Source of the DNA: Allomuricauda sp. CAU 1633
Lineage (GTDB): Bacteria > Bacteroidota > Bacteroidia > Flavobacteriales > Flavobacteriaceae
Direction of reading: 5' to 3'
Assembly (NCBI RefSeq): GCF_017313225.1
Contig: NZ_JAFLNE010000010.1
Span: 1-64,000, forward strand
DNA: 64,000 bases
In this document: positions 55,919-64,000 of the stretch, one piece after another
How positions within the stretch are numbered: position 1 is the stretch's first letter
Layout of the letters: every line of letters starts with the position of its first letter
The notes under the pieces: model-generated
The model's database searches: none
What the model saw: the letters and a program-made list of their open reading frames with translations, nothing else
Told to the model about the DNA's origin: nothing
Program-made: the position numbers and the translations under genes

Positions 55919-57706
55919 TCATCTTTTGCTTGCACTTTCCAACATTGGATTATTTTTGACAGAAAATATTTTTTGGTTTACATTTTGTTCGGATAATCTA
56001 AAAAAGTACAGTTTTTTGTTTTCAAAAGGAGTACCGTAGTTGGTCCAAACCGTTGCCTTCATATAGGTAGGGTCAAAGGATTTATTTCCTAAATAATCGA
56101 GGTTTATTTGCCAGTTACCAACAAGGTTTTCATCCATAAAAAACTGCTCCGAGGAATATCCTTTTATTTTTTCATCTTTTATCCTATCATAGTTCTCTTC
56201 CAAAGTATGGTTCCAAATGAAGTATTGTTTTTGTGGATTTACAAACTGAATTTTAAATTCTGCCTCAGTATTGGACCATTCAAATAATAGTCGTGTTCCA
56301 TATATGGTATTTTCGTCGAAGAGAATATGGGCCTCCTCCAATTCGGCAGACCTTTTCTTGAGCAATTGGTTCAATTCCGTCAGCACAATGGAATCTATAC
56401 CCATAGATGGAGCAGACGTTTTACGTAATTTTCTTGATTCAACATACCGGGCATAAAATTTCAATGCATTCTTGTAATCATCCATTTCGGAATAGGCATT
56501 GGCCAAGTCCCTATAGGACTGTCCGTAAGCTGGCCTTAATCTGAAGACCTGAAGATATACTTCCAGAGCTAAATCTCCCCTACCCGCTTTTTCCAGCATA
56601 TAGGCCAATGTCTTAAGAATTACCGCATTGTTTTCAAAACTTGAACGGATATGTTCATTGATTTCCCAACTTATCTCTTTATCCTGCCAAGCATCCGAGA
56701 AATAGAAAAATGCATCCAAGTAAAAATAAGGCGAGCCTCCGTAGACTTTACGATGGTTCTCAAAAATACTCTTGGCCTCCTCAAAAGTGTTGGATGCCAA
56801 CAATTCTTCTAAATATTTTGGCAGGGCATTCCTTTGGTACTCCTTGGTGTTTGATTCCTCAAAAAAATTGTTCCTCAATTTAGCCAAGTCGTAGGGACTA
56901 TCTGTTCCTGGTTCCCTGACATAGACCCCTTGGTTTGTGTTTATGATAACCACACCACCAGAGGCTATGCCTCCATATCGAGTGGTGCCAGAAACTCCTG
57001 AGATTAAAGCGATTCGTTTAATGTTTTCAATAGGAATTGGTGGGGCATCCTCGAAAATCACCCCATCAACATCATATATGACCGGTTTTGCGTTTCCAAA
57101 AGATGCCGTCCTGTTCAAGAAAATAGCGGGACCCGAAGTCCCCGTCCGTGGATTGGTCCAATTCCGTGTCCGAACACCGGGAAACTCTGTCTGTATAACA
57201 TTTGCAATACTGCCTGCAACCAGGTTTATTTCCGATGCATCAATCACCCTCAATGAAAATCCCGAGCGCTCCCCATCCAAAATACCGAAGACTGATTTTA
57301 CCAAACGCTTGTTGGATGCATATTCCAACTCCAGTTCCTCTCGAGTTTTCTTTCTTCTTTTTTCTACCACCACCTCATCCAACTCTTGAATAATGGGCAT
57401 CAATTCAATATTTAAAACGGAGGTGACATCCTCAACAATGATTTCAACGGATTTCATGCCCATATAACTGAAAACCAAAACATCGCGCGGATAAGCCAAA
57501 ATGGAGTAGTTTCCTATTGCATCGGTTTGTGTTCCCGTATCGGCATCTTTTATGGTAATATTGACCCCGGGCAAGGGGTCTACGCCATCGGACACCTTGC
57601 CTTTGATCAATTGCCCCTTGTTTTGGGAATAAATCGTGGTTTGGAACACTCCAAAGATAAAAATGACCCAAACCGTTGCCATACAGTTTCTATTTCTGCT
57701 TTGCAT
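55919..57706 (-). CDS. TonB-plug-like protein fused to TPRs, without a beta-barrel
   Basis: 595 aa from the ATG at 57706; the open frame also has a TTG 18 bases upstream. A signal peptide (about 1-28) is followed by a carboxypeptidase-D regulatory-like domain (about 32-112, KGKVSDGVDPLPGVNITIKD) and a TonB-receptor plug-like domain (about 140-262: INLVAGSIANVIQTEFPGV, SGGVVIINTNQGV). Instead of the 22-strand barrel there are TPR-like helices (about 285-455, LAYMLEKAGRGDLALEVYLQ) and a C-terminal domain. A plug alone cannot form a pore, so this may be a periplasmic partner of a transporter. Confidence 0.85.
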   Translation of the reverse strand: MQSRNRNCMATVWVIFIFGVFQTTIYSQNKGQLIKGKVSDGVDPLPGVNITIKDADTGTQTDAIGNYSILAYPRDVLVFSYMGMKSVEIIVEDVTSVLNIELMPIIQELDEVVVEKRRKKTREELELEYASNKRLVKSVFGILDGERSGFSLRVIDASEINLVAGSIANVIQTEFPGVRTRNWTNPRTGTSGPAIFLNRTASFGNAKPVIYDVDGVIFEDAPPIPIENIKRIALISGVSGTTRYGGIASGGVVIINTNQGVYVREPGTDSPYDLAKLRNNFFEESNTKEYQRNALPKYLEELLASNTFEEAKSIFENHRKVYGGSPYFYLDAFFYFSDAWQDKEISWEINEHIRSSFENNAVILKTLAYMLEKAGRGDLALEVYLQVFRLRPAYGQSYRDLANAYSEMDDYKNALKFYARYVESRKLRKTSAPSMGIDSIVLTELNQLLKKRSAELEEAHILFDENTIYGTRLLFEWSNTEAEFKIQFVNPQKQYFIWNHTLEENYDRIKDEKIKGYSSEQFFMDENLVGNWQINLDYLGNKSFDPTYMKATVWTNYGTPFENKKLYFFRLSEQNVNQKIFSVKNNPMLESASKR

Positions 57707-57880
57707 AAGTAGTACTTTTAACAATTCATTTTTTTTTGAAAACCCTAAAAAGGTTTCATGAACAAAATTTGAATTGTTGGATTAAAACCGTAAAAATTTG
57801 GGGGTATGCTGCGGGGAATAGTTACAAATTAACGATAAATTTTTATTACAATAGGCTCACATGGTCCAAAAAGAACCTAT

Positions 57881-58318
57881 TTATTCCTTGGGCCTGTTTT
57901 GTTCTATCCATTGTTCTAGGTTTCCTATTTTCTTAAAAAAGTCTTCATAAGTATCAAAATCCTTTGCATCTCTTTCCAAAGCTTCCAAATACCAATCCTT
58001 GTATTTGAACATGGGCATCTCATAAAAATCCCCTCTTTTGGCACCTTTGGGCCATAGTTCCGCCATATATCGCATTTTTTTTATCAATGGAATTTCCTTG
58101 CCTTTCAATTTATCTTCATAATGCCCCCAACTGAAAACCTCTATAAGCTCTAATTCCAATAGCTTTTCTATGGTGTCAAGCCCATGTTCCCTTGCTTCTT
58201 CTGAAGATTCATTTGTATTACCGTAGCCTAATGACGTCAGAATAAAAGAAATAAATTCTATATTATCAGGTATAAATATGTCAATGTGCTTTGGGTCGAA
58301 GAGCTCTTTTGTAGTCAT
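57881..58318 (-). CDS. Immunity-like protein of the orphan toxin module
   Basis: 145 aa, no signal, acidic and aromatic-rich, ending GNLEQWIEQNRPKE. It is a paralogue of the 59515 gene, which ends GDLEQWIEKNRPKE; the two share the start (FIPDNIEFISFIL versus FIPNDGVEFIYSIL) and MPMFKYKDWYLEAL/MPMFRHKDWYLKAL but differ elsewhere. Its ATG overlaps the stop of the orphan toxin-like ORF (ATGA). The pairing of a toxin-like C-terminal domain with an overlapping small acidic protein is typical of immunity genes; the activity is inferred. Confidence 0.75.
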   Translation of the reverse strand: MTTKELFDPKHIDIFIPDNIEFISFILTSLGYGNTNESSEEAREHGLDTIEKLLELELIEVFSWGHYEDKLKGKEIPLIKKMRYMAELWPKGAKRGDFYEMPMFKYKDWYLEALERDAKDFDTYEDFFKKIGNLEQWIEQNRPKE

Positions 58319-58974
58319 TGCGCTATAAATTTAATGTGTCTTTCTTTAGACCAAATCCCTGCTGCCTTAAAATCCAAAGTTATTGTTGCTGGTACATTAC
58401 TTCCAGATGCTGTGATTGGCCTATAGATTATAAAGTTACCATTTCCCATGTCGGCTTTTACAACTCCTTTGGGTAAATTTTTTATTGATACCGCATGTTT
58501 TGTCAAGGTTTTAAATAGTTCCCTTGCCTTGGTCACAGGAGCATTAGTGACAACTTCTCTAATATGGTTTCCAGAATTGCTCATCCTTCCCAACAATCCA
58601 ACCTTTTTCACCATGTTATTAAGCCTTGCCCCCCTATACACCCAAGAAACAGGAATTTTTTTCAGCAGTTTTATGGCTACTGGAGCACCAACTTCAAATA
58701 GTGCAATTTCTAAAATTGGGGTTATTCCCGCAATAAAACCGCCTGATACAGAATCGAACATCCTGTTGTTATAACTTTCTGTAATTGATTTGGCGACATC
58801 ATAGAAACTTTGAAGGTCGCCTGTTGTAAAAGAACCAAAATCAGAAATAAGACTTTCAAAATACTCCGCCATCATTTTCCCCTCTTCGCCATGAAATTTC
58901 CGCAATCCATCTGCCATAGCCTTAATGGATTTAACACAATCATGGCCAATCCCACACGGCTTGTTGGGCAACAT
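58315..58974 (-). CDS. Orphan toxin-like C-terminal module (5' truncated copy)
   Basis: 219 aa with no signal peptide. From MLPNKPCGIGHDCVKSIKAM to the end it aligns throughout with the C-terminal part of the 59952 protein (MLPNSPCGIGHDCVKSIKVM), including NNRMFDSVSGGF, WVYRGARLNNMVKKVG, APVTKARELF and GNFIIYRPITAS. Upstream only three more codons (DFG, versus DFS in the full gene) match before the frame meets a stop, seven codons further on. It is therefore a detached copy of the toxin end, a possible silent cassette, with its own overlapping immunity-like gene. Confidence 0.75.
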   Translation of the reverse strand: MLPNKPCGIGHDCVKSIKAMADGLRKFHGEEGKMMAEYFESLISDFGSFTTGDLQSFYDVAKSITESYNNRMFDSVSGGFIAGITPILEIALFEVGAPVAIKLLKKIPVSWVYRGARLNNMVKKVGLLGRMSNSGNHIREVVTNAPVTKARELFKTLTKHAVSIKNLPKGVVKADMGNGNFIIYRPITASGSNVPATITLDFKAAGIWSKERHIKFIAQ

Positions 58975-59065
58975 GCCAAAATCCCTGTCGCGAAGACTGC
59001 TTTAGACAGCGCAACTATCTGAATACCTTGTCATTTCTCCTATGCTCTTTTTTGTAAACGGAGAA

Positions 59066-59422
59066 TTATTCAACATCTTCTTTAATATAAATGCTATCCT
59101 TTTTTAAAATTATGACATACGAATCAACCAATGGGAGACCATTGGAGTAATAACCAAAAGGCTTTTTTATACTAGAATCTTTTGTGAATAATTGAACGGT
59201 ATATGCCCCATCTTGCTTGGGAGTTTTTTTATTAAAATCAAGGAAGCCCAGTTTTTTTTCTCCAGAATCAATATCATAAAGTTTCAATGAATCAAAGCCA
59301 TTGGTGATAATTAAAGAATCTATATTTTTATCGGTCTCATTCTGTACTTCGAAATCAACCCCATAATCACAGGAAACCCATAAAAATGATAAACTGCAAA
59401 GTAAAGACGCTCTCAATTTCAA
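59066..59422 (-). CDS. Small lipoprotein between the two toxin/immunity modules
   Basis: 118 aa from a TTG at 59422, lipobox VSC (Cys18). The mature chain is beta-rich (VDFEVQNETDKNIDSLIITN) and has no known family. It sits between the main immunity-like gene and the orphan module on the same strand. It may be an accessory or immunity-type lipoprotein of the locus, or an unrelated passenger. The base composition is AT-rich like its neighbours. Confidence 0.65.
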   Translation of the reverse strand: MKLRASLLCSLSFLWVSCDYGVDFEVQNETDKNIDSLIITNGFDSLKLYDIDSGEKKLGFLDFNKKTPKQDGAYTVQLFTKDSSIKKPFGYYSNGLPLVDSYVIILKKDSIYIKEDVE

Positions 59423-59514
59423 TGGTCAGTTGGGATTAGTTTGGTTAAATTACATATGCCATGGGTATTTAATCAATTCCTTCAACAAAAGTTCTCCTCT
59501 CCTTGTTCACTTAA

Positions 59515-59955
59515 TTATTCCTTAGGCCTGTTTTTTTCTATCCATTGTTCCAAATCTCCTATTTTTTCATTTACAAATGTTTTCCAATTTGTAGTCGATG
59601 TTAGCCCCTCGTTGTCCAAGGCTTTTAAATACCAATCTTTGTGCCTGAACATGGGCATATTAAGGAAGTCTTCAAAATCGGCTCCAACAAACCAAATGTT
59701 ATCAATTAATTTTATTGTTTGATTCTTGGTCAGGTTTAGATTGTTAAGTAAGTCATGATGTTTGCCCCAACTAAATATTTCAATTAAATCTAGTTCAAAA
59801 AGTTTGTTCAGTACATCTAACCCATGTTTTCTGGCTTTTTTAGTAGTGAAATCACGGTATCCTAGGTTCTGAAGTATAGAATAAATGAACTCCACTCCAT
59901 CATTGGGGATAAAAAGATCCAAATTTTGTTCATCAAAAATGTTTTCCACTATCAT
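59515..59955 (-). CDS. Immunity-like protein of the main toxin module
   Basis: 146 aa, acidic, no signal. Paralogue of the 57881 protein (see there). The ATG overlaps the TGA of the toxin-like gene in ATGA, so the two are translationally coupled. Cytoplasmic immunity proteins of polymorphic toxins are usually small, acidic and encoded immediately downstream. The pairing is clear; the function remains inferred, as I cannot assign an immunity family. Confidence 0.75.
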   Translation of the reverse strand: MIVENIFDEQNLDLFIPNDGVEFIYSILQNLGYRDFTTKKARKHGLDVLNKLFELDLIEIFSWGKHHDLLNNLNLTKNQTIKLIDNIWFVGADFEDFLNMPMFRHKDWYLKALDNEGLTSTTNWKTFVNEKIGDLEQWIEKNRPKE

Positions 59956-61644
59956 GGCAGAATAAATTTAACATCTCTCACCTGGGTCCAAATTCCTGCT
60001 GCCCTAAAATCCAAAGATAAGGTAGCTGGAACATTGCTACTTGATGCCGTTATAGGCCTATAAGTTATAAAATTTCCATTCCCCATGTTTGCCTTTATCA
60101 AGCCATTTGACTCGGTTGTTTTTGATATTGCATGCTTGGTCAATGAGTTGAAGAGTTCCCTTGCCTTGGTAACAGGCGCATTGGTTGCAAATTCTCTTGT
60201 ACTATTGTTATATCCCATTTTACCCATTAGCCCAACCTTTTTTACCATATTGTTCAAACGTGTTCCCCTGTACACCCAGGAGATGGGAATTCTTTGGAGC
60301 ATCTTTATGGTAACTGGAGCACCAACTTCAAATAGTGCTATTTCTAAAATTGGGGTCACTCCTGCGACAAAACCACCTGATACAGAATCGAACATTCTGT
60401 TGTTATAATCTTCCGTGATTGCCTTGGCAGTATCATAAAAAGCCTGTAGGTCATTCTTTGTAAATGAATCAAAATCAGAAATAAGACTTTCAAAGTACTG
60501 CGCTATCAACTGTCCGCCCTCCCCATGAAATTTCCGTAATCCATCTGCCATTACTTTTATGGATTTAACACAATCATGGCCTATCCCACAGGGACTATTT
60601 GGTAACATACTGAAATCCACTACCCAACCTGCAAATTGTTTGGCCTTAGCATTGGTATGCTGCCTGAGATAGGCGACAATGTCCTCTGTCAATCTTCTAT
60701 TGTTGAGCAGAAAATTTATTTCACTGGTAGAAAGTGCCAATTTAGTCCTAAGTCCATTAACAAGTAGCTTTGTGCGGCTGGCCATATTGGCGGCCACGCC
60801 CCCTGGAGCACTTGGGCATTTGGTACAGCCCCTGTCCGTGGCCTTGTTGTTCGCCTTGGTGGACATCTCGTAGATGACCTGGCACTCCCCGGGATGTTGG
60901 CAAACACTGCCCGACCCATAGGTAAAGGTCCTACCATCAGGCGTTACGTGGTATACGGTGATAGAAATGGAATAGCTGGCCACAGTAGGTGAATCAAAAC
61001 CACTGCTAAATTGTGCCCCGCCCATGCTAGTACCTGCTCCACCACCACCGGAACCGTTCGTAACATTGGTCCTGATACACGGAATAGGATCGCCATATTG
61101 GTCATGTTCCACGCAAATATCCTTGGAAAGGGAGCCATCACTGAAAATTTGGTCAAAAGGATACAGGCTCATTGTTCCTACAAAGGCCGTGGGGTCAAAA
61201 CCACTCTGTTCAAACGTTTCAAAATAGTCGGGGTCGCAGACATAGTGAAAAACCATAGGCTCCTGTGGTTGTCCGTCCTCCGACTTGCCCACTACTAAAT
61301 TGTAAAACTCATTTTCAGCACTGTCGGGCAGCGTAAAGTGAAACGAGTAATTGGACTGCCCCAAGGAATCGTTGACCCTAATTACTTCCTCGGCAATAGT
61401 GGGCCCGTCATCTTTTCCTGTGGCCGAGGCTTTAAAAATATCCTTGCCTGCCCGGGAACTCAGGAAATCGGTAATCTTTGGAATACCCTCCATGTCCACC
61501 GAGTTTAGGGTGTAAGGACCTGCCTTAGCATTGACGTCCTGGTTGGTTTCCAGAACCAACGGCTCTTCCTTTTTCACAGGAAAAAAGAATAGATAAAACA
61601 AAAAATGAGGTTGCAGCAAATTTTGGGAAAGTAGACTTTCTCAT
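59952..61644 (-). CDS. Lipoprotein with polymorphic-toxin-like C-terminus, frameshifted near its start
   Basis: The body (open frame from 61619) is 555 aa without a proper signal. In another frame an ATG at 61644 encodes a good lipoprotein signal ending ILFSC. A run of five A on the coding strand (61570-61574) separates the two frames; removing one A joins them as FSCEKEEPLVLETN. The N-terminal part is beta-rich with a Gly-rich linker (SGGGGAGTSMGG) and six or more Cys (GCTKCPSAPGG). The C-terminal 215 residues occur again in the orphan 58315 ORF and end GNFITYRPITASSS...LSLDF, reminiscent of BECR-fold nuclease toxins such as EndoU/CdiA-CT types; this resemblance is weak. It is the delivering protein of the locus. 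Confidence 0.7.
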
Positions 61645-61721
61645 GATAAGTAGGTTTTAGAAAATGTTAGATTGGGGAATGCTGCTCCCGCAAGCTAAAA
61701 AATTCCACCTAAAGCCTACTG

Positions 61722-61760
61722 TGGGAAATCCTTAAAATTTCTTGGGTTTTTCTTTAAGGA
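61722..61760 (-). promoter_or_regulatory. Motif upstream of the toxin-like lipoprotein gene
   Basis: TGGGAAATCCTTAAAATTT (61722-61740, plus-strand reading) matches 52304-52322 in 17 of 19 positions, and TTTAAGGA follows at 61753-61760. It lies about 80-115 bp before the gene's ATG, at a plausible promoter position, although the orientation relative to the gene is opposite to that at 52397. Confidence 0.3.
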
Positions 61761-61819
61761 AAAATCTTTCAAAAGCAATTATTAAAATAAATTGCTCGAA
61801 CTGATAATTTCCTCTGATT

Positions 61820-62209
61820 TTACAAATAATCTTTTAGATTAATCTCTGCAATCGCCCCATGCGAAGTATGAAAGCTCACTTTCCCATTTTTTAGGATGAG
61901 TAATTGGGGAGATTCATGGCGAACATCGAGCTTGGATGAAACGGCATCAGATACTTCTCGATGCGATTGTATGGTCAAAAAATACAAATCACACTGCGCA
62001 TCCATCTCATATGAATCATTGAACATCCTCAATGTCATACTACTTATTCCACAAGTCATGGAATGCTTATAGATGACCTGGGGCCTTCCATTTGATTTTT
62101 TCACTATTTCATCCAACTGCTCCAAAGACTCCAAGTGAATCCAAGGCAATTGCTTCTTTTCCTCCACTGATTTCTCCTTCTTTCCAAAAACACTGTCAAA
62201 TATTCCCAT
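61820..62209 (-). CDS. ytxJ: Monothiol bacilliredoxin (YtxJ family)
   Basis: 129 aa thioredoxin fold with the single-Cys motif HSMTCGISS (Cys53) and the cis-Pro loop HESPQLLILKNGK. YtxJ (BrxC) removes bacillithiol from modified proteins. Its presence implies the cell makes bacillithiol, as many Bacteroidota do. The N-terminal 20 residues are charged and probably unstructured. It is divergent from clpB. Confidence 0.93.
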   Translation of the reverse strand: MGIFDSVFGKKEKSVEEKKQLPWIHLESLEQLDEIVKKSNGRPQVIYKHSMTCGISSMTLRMFNDSYEMDAQCDLYFLTIQSHREVSDAVSSKLDVRHESPQLLILKNGKVSFHTSHGAIAEINLKDYL

Positions 62210-62256
62210 AATGCAAATTTAAGGGATATGTCGGGAACCATAAAAAAGCTTACAAC

Positions 62257-62329
62257 TGACGAAATGTCTTTTGTTTTCAGGGTTTTTCAGACATTTTGAC
62301 GGTAAGTTGGTATTGGTAAGATTGTTGAC
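62257..62329 (+). promoter_or_regulatory. Candidate heat-shock control element of clpB
   Basis: Two copies of the 13-bp inverted-repeat type seen before dnaK: TGACGAAATGTCT (62257-62269) and AGACATTTTGACG (62289-62301), 32 bp apart. The second is followed, after exactly 12 bp, by TGGTAAGATTGTTGAC (62314-62329), which aligns with TGGCATAATCATTGAC before dnaK. The block ends 22 bp before the clpB ATG. Confidence 0.55.
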
Positions 62330-62351
62330 TTTAATCCAAAAAACAAAGACT

Positions 62352-64000
62352 ATGAACTTTAACAATTTTACCATAAAATCACAGGAGGCACTTCAAAGGG
62401 CGCAGCAATTGGCCCAGGAATTTGGCCATCAACAAATAGAGAACGAACATCTGTTCAAGGCTATTGGTGAGGTCGATGAAAACGTTCTTCCGTTCATTTT
62501 GAAGAAATTGAACGTTAACGTAGCACTCCTCAACCAAATCTTGGACAAGGAACTCCAGAGCTTTTCCAAAGTATCTGGAGGGGAAATCATGCTTTCTAGG
62601 GAAGCTGGAAAAACCGTGAACGAAGCAAGTATTGTTGCAAAAAACATGGGCGATGAGTTTGTGTCGGTAGAGCATTTGTTACTTTCCATTTTTAAATCAA
62701 AAAGCAAAATTGCACAGATTCTCAAAGACCAAGGCGTTACCGAAAAAGACCTGAACGCTGCCATCCAAGAATTGCGCAAAGGTGGAAAGGTAACCTCGCA
62801 AAGTGCCGAGGAAACCTATAATTCTTTAGATAAATATGCCAAAAACCTTAATCAGCTGGCTGATAACGGCAAATTGGACCCTGTTATTGGTCGTGATGAG
62901 GAAATCCGACGGGTATTGCAGATTCTCTCCCGTAGGACCAAAAACAACCCCATGTTGGTTGGTGAGCCCGGTGTGGGTAAAACTGCCATCGCTGAAGGTT
63001 TGGCCCATCGGATTGTGCAAGGTGACGTCCCCGAAAACCTAAAAGAGAAAACCATTTATTCTTTGGACATGGGTGCTTTGATTGCCGGTGCAAAATACAA
63101 AGGTGAGTTTGAGGAGCGATTGAAAGCCGTTATCAAGGAAGTTACTTCCTCAGATGGTAACATCGTCCTTTTCATTGACGAAATCCATACGTTGGTAGGT
63201 GCCGGAGGTGGACAGGGTGCGATGGACGCCGCCAACATATTAAAACCTGCTTTGGCCAGAGGTGAACTTCGGGCCATTGGGGCCACTACCTTGGATGAGT
63301 ACCAAAAATACTTTGAAAAGGACAAAGCCTTGGAGCGAAGGTTCCAAAAGGTAATGGTGGACGAACCCGATACCGAAAGCGCCATCTCCATTTTGAGGGG
63401 TATCAAGGAGAAATATGAAGCGCACCACAAGGTACGCATCAAAGATGAGGCGGTAATTGGTGCGGTTGAGCTATCACAACGCTATATCACCAACCGATTT
63501 TTGCCCGATAAGGCCATTGACCTTATGGATGAAGCCGCTTCCAAACTACGGATGGAAATCAATTCCAAACCCGAAGAATTGGATGTGTTGGACCGAAAAA
63601 TCATGCAGTTGGAAATTGAGATTGAGGCCATTAAACGTGAAAACGACAAGGCCAAATTGCAAACCTTGAACTTGGAGTTGGCCAATCTCAAAGAAGACCG
63701 AAAAGAGATTTTTGCCAAATGGGAAAGCGAAAAAACGGTGGTGGACAATATCCAAAAAACAAAAGAGGATATCGAAAATTATAAACTTGAAGCCGAACGT
63801 GCCGAGCGAAATGGGGATTACGGAAAAGTAGCCGAGTTACGCTATGGAAAGATCAAGGAAGCGCAGGAAAAACTGGATAAATTGGAGGATGAGCTTGCAG
63901 AGCAGCAGACGGCAGGCACATTGATTAAGGAAGAGGTCACCTATGAGGACATTGCCGAAGTTGTGGCCAAATGGACCGGAATCCCTGTGACCAAGATGAT
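62352..64000 (+). CDS. clpB: ATP-dependent disaggregase ClpB (5' part, runs off the window)
   Basis: The ATG at 62352 opens a frame to the window edge (about 549 codons; full ClpB is about 860 aa). The N-terminal domain begins [17 protein letters not shown], followed by AAA-1 with Walker [15 protein letters not shown] and Walker [15 protein letters not shown], then the long middle coiled coil (from about residue 400, with [12 protein letters not shown]). The visible part ends at the start of AAA-2 ([20 protein letters not shown]). It threads aggregated proteins with DnaK. It shares an upstream control element with dnaK. Confidence 0.98.
   Translation, partial: MNFNNFTIKSQEALQRAQQLAQEFGHQQIENEHLFKAIGEVDENVLPFILKKLNVNVALLNQILDKELQSFSKVSGGEIMLSREAGKTVNEASIVAKNMGDEFVSVEHLLLSIFKSKSKIAQILKDQGVTEKDLNAAIQELRKGGKVTSQSAEETYNSLDKYAKNLNQLADNGKLDPVIGRDEEIRRVLQILSRRTKNNPMLVGEPGVGKTAIAEGLAHRIVQGDVPENLKEKTIYSLDMGALIAGAKYKGEFEERLKAVIKEVTSSDGNIVLFIDEIHTLVGAGGGQGAMDAANILKPALARGELRAIGATTLDEYQKYFEKDKALERRFQKVMVDEPDTESAISILRGIKEKYEAHHKVRIKDEAVIGAVELSQRYITNRFLPDKAIDLMDEAASKLRMEINSKPEELDVLDRKIMQLEIEIEAIKRENDKAKLQTLNLELANLKEDRKEIFAKWESEKTVVDNIQKTKEDIENYKLEAERAERNGDYGKVAELRYGKIKEAQEKLDKLEDELAEQQTAGTLIKEEVTYEDIAEVVAKWTGIPVTKM

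Noticed and set aside
57736..57936. 66-codon plus-strand frame between the plug protein and the immunity-like gene
   Set aside because: It overlaps the end of the immunity-like gene antisense and has no protein character.

Overview
The window looks like chromosome of a marine-type Flavobacteriaceae (Bacteroidota). I infer this from the many Bacteroidota-style lipoproteins, the weak Shine-Dalgarno signals with TANNTTTG-type promoter boxes, the monothiol bacilliredoxin YtxJ, a TonB-plug protein, the sensor kinase with periplasmic TPRs, and housekeeping genes of flavobacterial type. A genus such as Muricauda/Flagellimonas is plausible but cannot be shown from this sequence alone.

Layout. About 1-3.1 kb is the right end of an integrated mobile element: a tyrosine recombinase, an unknown 445-aa protein and a small ORF. 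It is bounded by what looks like the 3' end of a tRNA (probably Ser) followed by that tRNA's terminator. 3.4-5.9 kb holds an unknown three-gene envelope operon. 5.9-11.7 kb (minus strand) is an operon of two tandem DUF3604 lipoproteins, a membrane PpiC-type isomerase and a HupE/UreJ-type membrane protein. 12-15.4 kb is a large lipoprotein with a beta-propeller, HEAT repeats and a c-type heme site, followed by an AraC-type regulator. 16.6-30.7 kb carries a DoxX protein, a CsaA-like protein, a K+/H+ antiporter, a PD40 protein, an orphan response regulator lacking its phospho-acceptor Asp, dnaK, L-serine ammonia-lyase, a GH105-like hydrolase, panB and an RluA-type synthase. 30.7-48 kb carries leuA-leuB, pheT, an ABC-F protein, talC/fsa, an SDR, the SRP RNA gene (minus strand, about 44757-44850), a glutaminyl cyclase, a thioesterase and a beta-helix lipoprotein.

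48-53 kb is a signalling cluster. A LytTR regulator has a degenerate receiver. Two tiny lipoproteins follow that share the C-terminal motif KSxxDDDRE. After them come a lipid-anchored TPR histidine kinase and its LuxR-type response regulator. Repeats spaced 21 and 11 bp lie just upstream of the first small lipoprotein, and a related block lies in front of the LytTR gene. I regard this as one of two candidate undescribed systems.

57.9-61.7 kb (minus strand) is the second. It is a lipoprotein whose C-terminal module looks like a polymorphic toxin, an adjacent overlapping immunity-like gene, a small lipoprotein, and then a second, orphan copy of the same C-terminal module with its own overlapping immunity-like gene. 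The secretion signal of the main protein is separated from its body by a one-base frameshift in a run of five A.

The window ends inside clpB. The upstream regions of dnaK and clpB share the same arrangement: a 13-bp TGACA-N3-TGTCA-like inverted repeat, exactly 12 bp, then a TGG...TTGAC block. This points to a common heat-shock control element that is not CIRCE.
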